DNA of 53,877 nt, taken from Vreelandella stevensii S18214. Its GTDB lineage: Bacteria > Pseudomonadota > Gammaproteobacteria > Pseudomonadales > Halomonadaceae. Positions 17,188-27,000 of this stretch are shown here, in pieces (position 1 is the stretch's first letter; each line of letters opens with the position of its first letter). A program made the translations under genes and the position numbers. Below the pieces are notes generated by a model. That model saw nothing but the letters and a program-made list of their open reading frames with translations. It ran no database searches and was not told the origin of the DNA. The stretch is taken from the NCBI RefSeq assembly GCF_000275725.1, contig NZ_AJTS01000025.1:1-53877 (forward strand), given 5' to 3'.

Positions 17188-18039
17188 TCAAAGCTTTTTG
17201 AAGCGGGAAGAATAATACCAGCCGGTTGCCAGCCCCACGAGCAGGCCACCCAAATGCGCCTCGTTGGCAACGTTGCCAAAGCCCACGGTGCCTGCAATGC
17301 CAGTCATGGTAAAGACCATCCAGCCCAGCATGAAGACCACCAGCATTTGCGGCACAAAAAAACCGCTGCCTGGGGCACGCCGGGACATCAGCCACACATG
17401 CGCCAGCAGCGCATAGACGACCCCGGACATGCCGCCAAACAGCACCGTGCCGGTCATGTACTGGGCAAGGTTGGCACCAATGCCCGCCAGCAACAGCAAT
17501 AGCAGCATCGTTTTGCTGCCCTGGCGCCGTTCGATCTGCTGGCCGAAATACCACACCCACATCAGGTTGAAGATCAGGTGCATCCAGCCAAAGTGGAGAA
17601 AAGCCGGTGACAGCAGGCGCCACACCTGACCGCCGAGCAAGGTATCGGGCAGCGAACCGTAGACCAGCTGCCCCCCAGAGACACCCACCGGCACGATGGT
17701 CAAAGAGACGATCAACAGGTCGCCCCAGATCCCGGTCAATGCAAATACGGCCAGACTGATCAGAATCATCAGCGCCGTCACCGGTACTTGTCGCAGAGTC
17801 GCGACCAGCCCTTGGGTGGGCAGCGAGCGCTTGGGTGGCGCCGCGTCGCTGATCAGCTCGTCGCCTCGCTCCCAGCGAGCCACCAGGGCACGGAGCTCAT
17901 CGTATTGGCGCGGGTCAGCCACCCAGAGGAGCTGGCCGTCTTCTTCATCGGTGATGCGATGGCCTATCCGGTAATGCCATAGGGCCTTGCGCAGCGCTTG
18001 AGTGTCTGCATCGGGGGGCAAGAGCATGACGGGGTGCAT
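17188..18039 (-). CDS. GlpG-like rhomboid intramembrane serine protease
   Basis: A 283-residue inner-membrane protease. The first 75 residues form a cytoplasmic domain like that of GlpG, followed by six membrane helices. Catalytic and oxyanion residues are all present: His149, His154 and Asn158 in HFGWMHLIFNLMW, Ser205 in GGMSGVVYAL, and His262 in NEAHLGG. Rhomboids cleave membrane proteins within the bilayer; the substrate here is unknown. The ATG has AAGGAAG upstream. It starts just after the terminator of the metallophosphoesterase gene and leads the DUF1315-DUF2797 unit. Confidence 0.93.
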   Translation of the reverse strand: MHPVMLLPPDADTQALRKALWHYRIGHRITDEEDGQLLWVADPRQYDELRALVARWERGDELISDAAPPKRSLPTQGLVATLRQVPVTALMILISLAVFALTGIWGDLLIVSLTIVPVGVSGGQLVYGSLPDTLLGGQVWRLLSPAFLHFGWMHLIFNLMWVWYFGQQIERRQGSKTMLLLLLLAGIGANLAQYMTGTVLFGGMSGVVYALLAHVWLMSRRAPGSGFFVPQMLVVFMLGWMVFTMTGIAGTVGFGNVANEAHLGGLLVGLATGWYYSSRFKKL

Positions 18040-18099
18040 GACATCTTCCTTTTAACCAGTGGTCATGACGCTTACGCGCACGTTTGCCATCGGATACGC

Positions 18100-18128
18100 A
18101 AAAAAATCCGGCGGAGGGGGCCGCCGGA
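18100..18128 (-). terminator. Rho-independent terminator for the nadK-phosphoesterase unit
   Basis: On the minus strand, an 8-bp perfect stem (TCCGGCGG with CCGCCGGA, 6-base loop) is followed by seven T residues. It lies about 110 bp past the metallophosphoesterase stop. The 12 bases GATCCCTTGCTT occur just before it (18132-18143) and recur before another minus-strand terminator at 22411-22422. Confidence 0.9.
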
Positions 18129-18238
18129 TAAAAGCAAGGGATCATTCAAGGGAACACTTACTCTGATAGCCGGCAGCAGGGTTAGTTCAGCAGTTTTGCA
18201 AAAATTATGTAACCAATTGTAATAATTGCTCAAAAGGG

Positions 18239-19225
18239 TCAATCAAAATCGATCTCCCAGGGCTTGGGCAATGCCCGCTCTTCTCTAGGCACTTGAATCC
18301 AGACGAAATGATCGGCATTCAACTGTTGTTCACCGCTCCAACGATAGGCCACCAGTCGACCAAATTTTACCGCACTGTAGTCCAGACAAGCGATATTGGC
18401 GGCGGGCAAGGCGGGAATGCCCTCGCACCAGTAGTGGCCGATGAACAGCGGCGGCTGTTCCGGGCCGTAATAGCTGAGCCGCTCGCGCTCCTGCAGCGTC
18501 AATGCCCGCGTCTCCAGGTCGCCCGGCAGGTTATCCGGCTGGAATACCACATCGCCCCACTGCTGCGGGTTGGCCGACCAGAAGTGCGCGCGAAAGGTCT
18601 GCCGGGTAAAACCGTCGCCCGAGTGGATGGCCACGCCTTCCGGTAGCCGAATGTGCGGGCCACGGGTCAGGCGGTCGAGAATTCGGAACGCCTGGGTCGA
18701 GGGGTCGGTGGACTCCACCAGAAAGCGGTCGTCCAGTTGGGCAGACGGTGAACGCAGACGGAGCTGGCGAATCAGCTCATCGTCCCAACAGGCGTGCACC
18801 ACCCGGATACCGTCCAGTTCCAGGCACAGCGGAATGGTCTTGAACCATGCCAGGGTATCTTCCCACTCGTTGGTATGGTCACGATACTGGTCGAGGGTAT
18901 CCTGAATGATGCGATTATGGCGCGGCGTATGCTCGCGCAGCCAGCGCTTGGCGCTGCCTGGCGGGGCCGGGTGCATATAGGCCAGGGCGTTGTATTCATG
19001 ATTGCCCATGACGATATGCGCCTCGCCCTCCTCGACCATGCGCCGCGCGATGGACACCGCCAGCCGAATGCGTGGGCCGCGATCGATCAGGTCCCCCAGG
19101 AAGATCACCTTGCGGCGCGGGTGGCGATACACGCCCTTGCGCTGATGGTAGCCCAGCTTCTCCAGCAGCGCGGCCAGGGTGGCACCACAGCCGTGAATAT
19201 CGCCAATGAGATCGTAGCCCTCCAT
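18239..19225 (-). CDS. Metallophosphoesterase (PPP/ApaH-like)
   Basis: A 328-residue cytoplasmic phosphoesterase with the calcineurin-like metal motifs in order: GDIHG near residue 8, GDLIDRGP near 44, GNHE near 75, then further histidines (VVHACWD and IGHYW). These bind two metal ions. Substrates in this family range from phosphoproteins to diadenosine polyphosphates; which applies is not visible. AGGAG lies 8 bp before the ATG. It starts 1 bp after the NAD kinase stop, so the two form an operon. Confidence 0.88.
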   Translation of the reverse strand: MEGYDLIGDIHGCGATLAALLEKLGYHQRKGVYRHPRRKVIFLGDLIDRGPRIRLAVSIARRMVEEGEAHIVMGNHEYNALAYMHPAPPGSAKRWLREHTPRHNRIIQDTLDQYRDHTNEWEDTLAWFKTIPLCLELDGIRVVHACWDDELIRQLRLRSPSAQLDDRFLVESTDPSTQAFRILDRLTRGPHIRLPEGVAIHSGDGFTRQTFRAHFWSANPQQWGDVVFQPDNLPGDLETRALTLQERERLSYYGPEQPPLFIGHYWCEGIPALPAANIACLDYSAVKFGRLVAYRWSGEQQLNADHFVWIQVPREERALPKPWEIDFD

Positions 19226-19226
19226 G

Positions 19227-20159
19227 TCAATCTCCTAGCCGATGGCTCCAACCGAGTTTGCTGCGCAGCACTTCATAGAAGTTATGCCCCAAGGGGTGTA
19301 CCAGTTGAACGCGCTCCGGCTTGCGGGTGATCACCAGCACATCGTCGGGCTTGGCCACCGCGCGGGTTTGCCCGTCGCAACTGATATGCGGGTAGGTCTG
19401 GTTGGTTTCGCCAATGTGTATACGAATCTCGCTGGCGGCATCGATCACGATCGGTCGGCTGGAGAGGGTATGCGGGAACATGGGCACCAGCGTGACCACT
19501 TCCAGCTTGGGATGCATGATGGGGCCGCCACCGGAAAGCGCATAGGCCGTCGAGCCAGTCGGGGTAGCGACGATCAACCCATCGCTGCGCTGGCTATAAA
19601 CGAACTGGCCGTCGATGAACAGCTCGAATTCGATCATGCGAACCGCTTTGCCCGGGTGCACGACGACTTCGTTGAGCGCTTCGCCGTCACCCACCGCCAC
19701 GCCATTGCGGTACAGCACGGCATCCAGCAGAAAGCGCTCTTCTATTTCGAACTCGCCTGCCAACACCTCCCCCACGCGCTGCTCCAGCTCATCGGGGGAG
19801 ATATCGGTCAGGAAGCCAAGCCGCCCGCGATTGACGCCCAGAATCAGCGTGCCACTGCGGCACAGGGTGCGGGCGGCCCCCAGCAAGCTACCGTCGCCGC
19901 CCACCACGATGACCAGATCGCACAGCTCGCCCAGCATGCGACGACTGGCTTCCGGCTGGCCATGATGCGGCAGCGCGGTGGCGGTACGGTCCTCGATCAG
20001 CACCTTGTAGCCATGGCCAACCAGGTAATCCACCAAGCGCTGGAGCGAGTCCAGCACCTTGTCGCTGCCCAGGCGGCCAATCAGGCCAATGGTCTTGAAC
20101 GGCGGCGTGGCTGGACGCTGGCGCCCGGCGGCGGTTTGTGAGGTTAAGGTATGAGACAT
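19227..20159 (-). CDS. nadK: NAD kinase
   Basis: A 310-residue cytoplasmic enzyme that phosphorylates NAD to NADP. The catalytic GGDG motif is at residues 87-90 (VVGGDGSLLGAART), with GVNRGRLGFLTD and the NE-type segment GEALNEVVVHPGKA downstream; TPTGSTAYALSGGG is also clear. Length is close to the usual 290-300, with about 15 extra N-terminal residues. It is followed 1 bp later by the metallophosphoesterase gene. Confidence 0.96.
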   Translation of the reverse strand: MSHTLTSQTAAGRQRPATPPFKTIGLIGRLGSDKVLDSLQRLVDYLVGHGYKVLIEDRTATALPHHGQPEASRRMLGELCDLVIVVGGDGSLLGAARTLCRSGTLILGVNRGRLGFLTDISPDELEQRVGEVLAGEFEIEERFLLDAVLYRNGVAVGDGEALNEVVVHPGKAVRMIEFELFIDGQFVYSQRSDGLIVATPTGSTAYALSGGGPIMHPKLEVVTLVPMFPHTLSSRPIVIDAASEIRIHIGETNQTYPHISCDGQTRAVAKPDDVLVITRKPERVQLVHPLGHNFYEVLRSKLGWSHRLGD

Positions 20160-20220
20160 GGGCGACTCTCGCTGGCATCAGCCCACATTATGGGGAGTCA
20201 CGGGGTATCGGGCAAATCCG

Positions 20221-20250
20221 ACGGCGTGGCGATGACCCTCGCCACGCCGT
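20221..20250 (-). terminator. Stem-loop terminator after yigM
   Basis: A perfect 12-bp stem (ACGGCGTGGCGA with TCGCCACGCCGT, 6-base loop) lies 18 bp past the end of the yigM-like gene. The T tract on the minus strand is poor, so efficiency is uncertain. Confidence 0.6.
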
Positions 20251-20267
20251 AAAATCAGCAGCTTGAG

Positions 20268-21137
20268 TCAGGCCAGGGCAACCTTGCGGCGCTGCAACCA
20301 CCAGTGGTTGAGCCACAGAGACGCCACCATGATGGCAGCGCCCAGCAACAGCTTGCCCAGGTCTGCATCGCGGTTCCAGATGACCAGGTTGACCACCAGC
20401 CCAGCAGGCACCAGCGCGTTGTTCATGATGGCCAGGGTGCCCGCATCCACCCGGGTGGCGCCCTGGTTCCAGGCGAAGTAGCCCACCCCGGAGGCCACCA
20501 GCCCCAACCACGCCAGCACGCCCCACTGCACCGGAGTGCTGGGTAGCGCTGACACGTTGCCGAACAGCAGGAAGGCCGGCAGCGCCACCAGCATGGCGCC
20601 GATGAAGAACCAGCCAAACACGTTGTGCCAGGCCAGGGTGGGCGGCAGGTCTGCCGCTAAACGGCGATAGCCTACTTGACCAATCGCAAAGCACAGGTTG
20701 GCCCCCTGAACGACCAGAAAGCCCAGCCAGAAGCCGCTGTCAATGCCGTCGTAGCGGATCACCCCGGCACCCAGCACCGCCAGCAGCGCAGTGAACAGAT
20801 AAATAGGCGTGAATCGCTTGAACATCAGATCATCCAGCAGGGCGATATACACGGGGGTGAAAATGGTGAACAGCAGGACTTCCGGCACCGACAGCAGCAG
20901 GAAGGATTGGTAGAAGAAGGTGTACATGACGCCCAGCTGAATGGCGCCCAGCGCCATCAGTGCCAGCCGCTGCTTACCCCGCAGCAAGCCTGGCCGTAGA
21001 AACGGCAGGAACACCAGTGTAGCAAGTGCCACCCTGATCAGAACGGCAAAGTAGCTATCCACCTGCCCCGCCAGGTAGACGCCAATCAAGGAGAAAGAGA
21101 AGGCCCAAAGCGCCGTGACACCGACCAGATAGCTCAT
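20268..21137 (-). CDS. yigM: YigM-like biotin transporter (EamA/DMT family)
   Basis: A 289-residue inner-membrane protein with ten hydrophobic helices in two EamA repeats. The segments LWAFSFSLIGVYLAGQVDSY, QLGVMYTFFYQSFLLL, VIRYDGIDSGFW and GATRVDAGTLAIMNN closely follow E. coli YigM, the biotin importer, rather than the generic EamA pattern. Biotin uptake is therefore the best guess. Another carboxylate or amine substrate is possible because the family is poorly separated. It is a single gene ending in a 12-bp stem-loop. Confidence 0.82.
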   Translation of the reverse strand: MSYLVGVTALWAFSFSLIGVYLAGQVDSYFAVLIRVALATLVFLPFLRPGLLRGKQRLALMALGAIQLGVMYTFFYQSFLLLSVPEVLLFTIFTPVYIALLDDLMFKRFTPIYLFTALLAVLGAGVIRYDGIDSGFWLGFLVVQGANLCFAIGQVGYRRLAADLPPTLAWHNVFGWFFIGAMLVALPAFLLFGNVSALPSTPVQWGVLAWLGLVASGVGYFAWNQGATRVDAGTLAIMNNALVPAGLVVNLVIWNRDADLGKLLLGAAIMVASLWLNHWWLQRRKVALA

Positions 21138-21216
21138 CAGTAAACCCCGAAAAACATAAAAGTTGACGGAGATTATACGCAGTTATCGTTGGCTGCCAAT
21201 GGCCACGGCAAGGAAA

Positions 21217-21801
21217 TCAGCGCTCAGCGTGATGTTTGCCGAGCCAGCGCCAGGCGTAGATCACCCCGGGCAGCCAACCCAGCAGGGTCAGGAGCGTCGC
21301 CGTGGCCACCCGCTGCCCGCCGCCATCGGTCAGCCCCACCGCCAAAGGCGGCAGCAATATGGCCAGCGCGCGATAGGCCAGGCGCAAGGCAGCTGGTTCC
21401 TGCACGGGGGGCTGCCCCGGAGATGCCTGCGATGCGCTCAAAGAAGCAGGCTGCGCCACCGCTGGCGGCGTGTAGTGCCCCACCGGGTCCGGGGCATGGG
21501 CTAGCGTGTTTGTGACCTGCGTATTTGGGGCCTTCGCCTCTGACGCTGCCTTCTCCTGAGCGCGGGCCAGCGCTTTGCGGTGCGCTTCCTTGTTGATTTT
21601 CTGCTCCAGGGTTTCGACGCCTTCGGTCAGGTCATCGTGAAAACGCTCCCAGTCTTCCCAGTCATGGGGCGTACCCGCCTTGGGGCGATGGTTACCGGAG
21701 CCGCGTGCCCGCTCCCAGGCTTTTTCTTCCAGGGTATTGGGGCGCTCCGGCTCTCGTTCCAGACCGACTCCCTTGCGGTTGAGGTATTCACGTGCGTCCA
21801 T
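21217..21801 (-). CDS. YqaE/Pmp3-domain membrane protein with long charged N-terminus
   Basis: A 194-residue protein in two parts. Residues 1 to about 135 are charged and low in complexity, rich in Glu, Lys, Ala and Pro, and look disordered. The last 55 residues match the YqaE/Pmp3 (UPF0057) family: ALAILLPPLAVGLTDGG and LLTLLGWLPGVIYAWRWL, two helices around a short polar loop. Family proteins are usually only 50-60 residues and relate to membrane potential and salt stress in yeast and plants. The N-terminal extension is unusual. CAGGAGC lies before the ATG. Confidence 0.75.
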   Translation of the reverse strand: MDAREYLNRKGVGLEREPERPNTLEEKAWERARGSGNHRPKAGTPHDWEDWERFHDDLTEGVETLEQKINKEAHRKALARAQEKAASEAKAPNTQVTNTLAHAPDPVGHYTPPAVAQPASLSASQASPGQPPVQEPAALRLAYRALAILLPPLAVGLTDGGGQRVATATLLTLLGWLPGVIYAWRWLGKHHAER

Positions 21802-21952
21802 AAAAGCTCCTGACTACGTCGCTGACGATTCGACCATGGTCAACCGTTGAATGTCTGAAGTATGGGGGCAAGGCAGGGCAAGTTAAATCTCCTACAGTAA
21901 ATAGAGTTGGCCGTGCCTGGCGGCCACTGCGTCACGCTCGAGGAGACTGCCC

Positions 21953-22360
21953 ATGAACAACAAGATTCCGGATACCGTACGCGACATCATGTCCCGCGAT
22001 TGCTACCGCGTCTCGGGGGAGACGTCCATCACCAACCTGGCGCAAGGCCTGGCGCTGCATCGCCTGCCTGGCGCACCGGTCGTCGATGCAGCCGACCGGC
22101 TGATCGGCTTCATTTCCGAACAGGACGTGCTTGGCCGCGTACTGGACAGCATATATCATGACGACGAGGCGCCATTGGTCAAAGAGCTGATGCGCCAGGA
22201 CGTGCTGACCACGTCGCCCAACCAGAGCATCACCGACCTGGCTCAGGAGATGCTGGGCAAGAAGCCCAAGATCTATCCGGTGGTCGAACAACAGCGGTTG
22301 GTTGGCATCGTCACCCGCCGCGACATCCTGATCGCCCTGTTGACCATTCGACGTCATTGA
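21953..22360 (+). CDS. CBS-domain pair protein
   Basis: A 135-residue soluble protein made almost wholly of two CBS motifs (about residues 8-62 and 76-133), with the typical starts VRDIMSRDCYRV and VKELMRQDVLTT and ends LIGFISEQDVL and LVGIVTRRDIL. Such pairs bind adenosine nucleotides and act as sensors. No catalytic domain is attached, so the partner is unknown. GAGGAGA lies 7 bp upstream of the ATG. It is a single gene in its orientation. Confidence 0.9.
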   Translation: MNNKIPDTVRDIMSRDCYRVSGETSITNLAQGLALHRLPGAPVVDAADRLIGFISEQDVLGRVLDSIYHDDEAPLVKELMRQDVLTTSPNQSITDLAQEMLGKKPKIYPVVEQQRLVGIVTRRDILIALLTIRRH

Positions 22361-22380
22361 GCCGACATTTTCTTGATCGC

Positions 22381-22410
22381 AAAAAAAACCGCTGCTTGAA
22401 AAAGCAGCGG
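22381..22410 (-). terminator. Minus-strand terminator in a plus-strand context
   Basis: On the minus strand, a perfect 9-bp stem (CCGCTGCTT with AAGCAGCGG, loop TTTC) is followed by eight T residues. The genes on both sides are on the plus strand, so no known minus-strand gene reads into it. The 12 bases GATCCCTTGCTT precede it (22411-22422), as before the terminator at 18100-18128. A short minus-strand RNA ending here is possible. Confidence 0.75.
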
Positions 22411-22591
22411 AAGCAAGGGATCGAAAACAATAGCCAGAACAACACTATTAGCGACTGCCATCGCGATGTTGCCTGTACACTATCAGACACTGCCCAGAGG
22501 AAAAGTTCGCACAAAGGTCAAAATTTTCGTCTTCCCCGGGGTACGCGTATACTGGGCACTCCCCTACTCACCGCGACACAGGGAGCGTGAC

Positions 22592-22945
22592 ATGGCACTC
22601 TATCTACTGGTCTTTGGCGTTTGCGTCGTGGTGATTGGCGGCGTGCTGCTGGCGCTGATGACCGCCAGCACACCGCGCTATCGCACCGAGCCTCAGGATC
22701 TGCTCGCTCTATTCGACAAGGCCCTGGCCAGTCAGGTGAGCGAAACCGAGTGGAACACCATCATTGGCTACCCCATTCGGCATGACGAATACCTGGATAA
22801 CATACGCCGTCGCGCATCCCACTTGATGGATAGCCACGGCAGGCGTTGGCAGATCGCCCAGGGCAAACCGCTGCTCAACGCCACCGGTCAGGAGGAGCTG
22901 CAGGCCCTGCGCGACCACCTGGCGGCCCATACCGCGCTGCGCTAG
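22592..22945 (+). CDS. Small membrane-anchored protein of unknown function
   Basis: A 117-residue protein with one N-terminal membrane helix (LYLLVFGVCVVVIGGVLLAL) and a soluble remainder in which IGYPIRHDEYLDNIRRRASH and RWQIAQGKPLLNATGQEEL look structured. I do not recognise the family. GGGAG lies 7 bp before the ATG at 22592; a longer reading has no ribosome site. The AraC-type regulator follows 24 bp later on the same strand. Confidence 0.7.
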   Translation: MALYLLVFGVCVVVIGGVLLALMTASTPRYRTEPQDLLALFDKALASQVSETEWNTIIGYPIRHDEYLDNIRRRASHLMDSHGRRWQIAQGKPLLNATGQEELQALRDHLAAHTALR

Positions 22946-22969
22946 CCTTGCGTCGTCGAGGAGATCTTC

Positions 22970-23809
22970 ATGCCCAGCACCATCCGCCAAATCCCGCTGG
23001 AGAGCGCTACCCGCCACCACGCCCATGACTTTCACCAGATCGTCATTACCCTGTGCGGCTCTTCCGAGTTCGAGATCGAGGGCTTGGGCGGACGCGTCAA
23101 TGCATTTTCCGGCTGTATCGTGCCCGCCAATCACGAGCATTACTACTCCGGCAGCGGCCATAACCGCCAGCTAATTCTGGACCTGCCGGAAGACGCCCCC
23201 GCACTGACGGGAGAGCATCGTGAGCTGGTGGCGCTATTCGATGCGCCGCGTTTTTTTGCACTGGACAGCGCATTACGCCACTACCTGACCTTCGTCGAAA
23301 GCGAGCTGGCCCGAGGATTCGACAACTCGGCCACCTCCTTTCAACAGGACCGTCTGGCCGCGACGCTGCTGGGCTCATTGAAAGCCCGCCTGGGGGCAGA
23401 GCCATCCGCTGCCCAACGGCGCATCGACCTGCACCAGATCGACCGTTTCATTCGCCGCCATCTGGCCGACGAGCTGCGCGTTGCCGACCTGGCCAGGCTG
23501 GCCTGCCTGAGCGAGGCCCACTTCTCGGAACGCTTTCGTGCCCAGACAGGCTTGTCGCCCTGGCAATACGTGCGTCGACAGCGCCTGCACGCCGCTCGGC
23601 AGCTGATTCTGCAAAGCCGTCTGCCTTTGACCGATATTGCCATTCAGACCGGCTTTGCCAACCAGAGCGCCCTCTCTCATGCGTTTCGGCGCAGTTACGG
23701 CGCGTCGCCCCGTCAGCTACGCCAGGGCGGTGCCTGCACTACGCTCGCTACGTCCAACCCAGCCTCGGGGTCGTCCCCTGCCGCCCCGCTGGTCTCCCCC
23801 TGCCGCTAG
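22970..23809 (+). CDS. AraC/XylS-family regulator, probably PruR-like activator of putA
   Basis: A 279-residue regulator. The N-terminal half is a cupin-like sensor (HHAHDFHQIVITL and a glycine-rich SGCIVPANHEHYYSG). The C-terminal half, about residues 155-255, holds the double helix-turn-helix with the family signature ending GFANQSALSHAFRRSYGASP. A 25-residue Ser/Pro-rich tail follows. It sits directly upstream of putA on the same strand. In P. aeruginosa the AraC-type PruR activates putA with proline, so the same role is likely here. Confidence 0.88.
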   Translation: MPSTIRQIPLESATRHHAHDFHQIVITLCGSSEFEIEGLGGRVNAFSGCIVPANHEHYYSGSGHNRQLILDLPEDAPALTGEHRELVALFDAPRFFALDSALRHYLTFVESELARGFDNSATSFQQDRLAATLLGSLKARLGAEPSAAQRRIDLHQIDRFIRRHLADELRVADLARLACLSEAHFSERFRAQTGLSPWQYVRRQRLHAARQLILQSRLPLTDIAIQTGFANQSALSHAFRRSYGASPRQLRQGGACTTLATSNPASGSSPAAPLVSPCR

Positions 23810-23920
23810 GCCAGCACGAGACACTCCCCCCCCCTCGACCGCCCGGCAGCGTTGAGAGCTGCGCTGGCAAGTGGCCAGCCGCTCTACTAAAGTCGTAAAA
23901 CGATCCTTCTTGCCGAGAAT

Positions 23921-23944
23921 TTGACACGTTTTGCCATGAAAACG
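23921..23944 (+). promoter_or_regulatory. Candidate putA promoter with operator-like inverted repeat
   Basis: A perfect TTGACA at 23921-23926 is immediately followed by the inverted repeat CGTTTT-gccatg-AAAACG (23927-23944). No good -10 hexamer is present at 17 bp; GACATA is the nearest. A strong -35 with a poor -10 and a palindrome between them would suit an activator-dependent promoter or a repressor site. The rest of the 271-bp gap shows no gene. Confidence 0.4.
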
Positions 23945-24080
23945 ACATACAACTGACGGGCGCGCGCTCTACATTCGACAACATACTGGGCGCCTGCCCT
24001 GCTATCACTGTTTTTAAACGCTAGTGAATCCAGCCATTCGCTTCAGCAGCCTGTTTCAGACCTGTCTTACGGGGGCCTCA

Positions 24081-27000
24081 ATGCTTAATGCCAAGAAAAT
24101 GCGTGACCCAGCCATCTGGCAAACCGACCTTGATACGCTGATGGCGCGTATTAGCGACCACTACATCGTGGATGAGGACGCCTACGTCAGCGAGCTGATC
24201 AAGGTACTGAACGCCGACTCGGACGACTTCTCCCGCATCGAAGCCAACACGGCCGCGCTGGTGCGAGAAGTACGCAACATGGACACCGCCGTCGACACCA
24301 TCGACGAGCTGCTGCAGCAGTACAGCCTGGACACCCATGAAGGCCTGATGCTGATGTGCCTGGCCGAAGCCATGCTGCGCATCCCGGACACCGCCACCGC
24401 CGACGCCTTGATCGAAGACAAGCTGGGCCCGGCCGACTGGCAGTCCCACGTGGGCAAGAGCGAGTCCTGGATGGTCAACGCCTCGACCTGGGGCCTGCTG
24501 ATGACCGGCAAGGTACTGAAGCTGGACCACCCCAAAGAGGGCCAGCCTGCTCACTTTATCAATCGCATGGTCAACCGTATGGGTGAGCCGGTGATTCGCC
24601 GGGCGATGATGGAAGCCATGAAAATCATGGGCAAGCAATTCGTGCTGGGCCGCGATATCAACGAAGCGCTCAAGCGCTCGAAGCCGCTGTTCAACAAGGG
24701 CTACACCTACTCCTACGACATGCTGGGGGAAGCCGCCCGCACCCGCGCCGATGCCAAGCGCTACTTCGACGACTACGCCCGTGCCATCGAGCAGGTGGGC
24801 AAAGCCTGCAAGACCCTGGGCGACAAGACCCCTGCACCTTCAGTGTCCATCAAGCTGTCGGCCCTGCATCCGCGCTATGAGTTTGGCCGTCGCGAGCAGG
24901 TGCTGGCCGAGCTGGTGGACACCGTGATCAAGCTGGTCACCAAGGCGCGCGAGCTGGACGTGGCCGTCACCATCGACGCCGAAGAGGTAGACCGCCTGGA
25001 GCTCTCGCTGGAGGTCTTCCGCGCCATTTACCAAAGCAGTGCGGCCAAGGGATGGGGCCACTTCGGCCTGGTGGTGCAAGCCTACTCGAAGCGTGCGCTG
25101 CCCGTTCTGCACTACTTGAACCGACTGGCCGACCAGCAAGGCGACGAAATTCCGCTGCGCCTGGTGAAGGGCGCCTACTGGGACAGCGAGATCAAGGAGT
25201 CGCAGCAGCTGGGGGTCGATGGCTACCCGGTCTACACGCGCAAGGCGTGTACCGATGTGGCCTACCTGGCTTGCGCCCAGTTCCTGCTCTCTGACGACAC
25301 CCGCGGGCGCATCTTCCCGCAGTTCGCCACCCACAACGCGCATACCGTGACCACGATTCTGGAGCTGGCCAACCAGGACAGCCGCCCGTTCGAGTTCCAA
25401 CGCCTGCACGGCATGGGCGAAGCGCTGTATGACGCCGCCCTGGCCCGAGCCCCCAAAGGCACCTACTGCCGCATTTACGCCCCGGTGGGCGCTCACAAGG
25501 ACTTGCTGCCCTACCTGGTGCGTCGCCTGCTGGAAAACGGCGCCAACTCCTCGTTCGTGCACCAGATCGTCGATCCCGAAGTGCCGGTGGAGTCGCTCTG
25601 CAAACACCCCATCGAAACCCTGCGCCAGCAGAAGAGCTTCTACAACAAGCGGATTCCGCTGCCCAAGGACATCTACGGTGCGAAACGCCGCAACTCTCGA
25701 GGCGTCAACCTCAATATCCGCAGCCAGTACTACCCGCTGATGGAGAAGATGGCCACGTTCATGGACAAGCAGTACCCCACCCGGCCGCTGCTGGCGTTCG
25801 ACGTGGCCGAAGCTGCGGGCAATACCCACAGCGTGACATCGCCCTTTGATCGTCGCCAGACCGTGGGCAGCGTGCAGTGGACCACCAAGGAGCAGGCGGC
25901 CAAGGCACTGGACGCTGCCTGGGAAGCGTTCCCGCGCTGGGATGCCACGCCGGTTGCCGAGCGCGCGGCCATCATTCGCCGCCTGGGCGATCTGATGGAA
26001 GAGCACATGGCCGAGCTGATGACGCTCTGCTCTCGGGAGGGTGGCAAACTGCTCACCGACGGCGTGGACGAGATCAAGGAAGCCGTGGATTTCTGCCGCT
26101 ATTACGCCATGCGCGCCGAAGAGTCGTTCGGCGAGCCCATCGAGCTGCCTGGCCCCACCGGTGAATCGAACCGTCTGTCCATGGGCGGCAAGGGCGTGTT
26201 TGCCGCCATCAGCCCCTGGAACTTCCCGGTAGCCATTTTCTGCGGTCAGATCGTCGCAGCCGCCGTGGCAGGCAACACCGTGCTGGCCAAGCCCGCCGAG
26301 CAGACCTCTATCGTCGCGCATCGCGTCATCGAACTGCTTCACGAAGCGGGCATGCCCCGCGATGTAGTGCAGCTGCTGCCGGGCGACGGCCCCACCGTGG
26401 GTAGCGTACTGACCTCCGACCCGCGCATCACCGGCGTAGTGTTCACCGGCGGTACCGATACGGCTCAGATCATCAACCGCGCCCTGGCCGCCCGCGAAAA
26501 CGCGCCGCTGCCAACCCTGATCGCCGAAACCGGCGGCATGAACGCCATGATCGTGGACTCCACCGCCCTGCCCGAGCAGGTGGTCATGGACACGATCCAG
26601 TCAGCGTTCCAGAGCGCCGGGCAGCGCTGTTCTGCCCTGCGTGTGCTTTACCTGCAGGATGACGTGGCCGACCGCGTCATCGAGATTCTCAAGGGCGCCA
26701 TGAGCGAACTGCGGATCGGTGATCCGCGCGATTTGGGCACCGACGTGGGCCCGGTCATCGATGAAGACGCGCGCAAAGGGCTGCTGGCACATATCGACAA
26801 GCTCAAGGGCGAAAACCGGCTGGTCGCCGAAACCCCGATGACCGCCGAGCATACTCAGCACGGCACTTTCGTGGCCCCGGTCGCCTTTACCATCGACAGC
26901 ATCGATGCGCTGACCCGCGAGCAGTTTGGCCCCGTGCTGCACATCGTGCGTTACAAGGCCCGCGAGATCGACAAGGTGATCAACGACATCAACGGTCGGG

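Noticed and set aside
24840-26342. A 500-codon open frame opposite putA
   Set aside because: Codon shadow of the conserved PutA reading frame, with no domain pattern.
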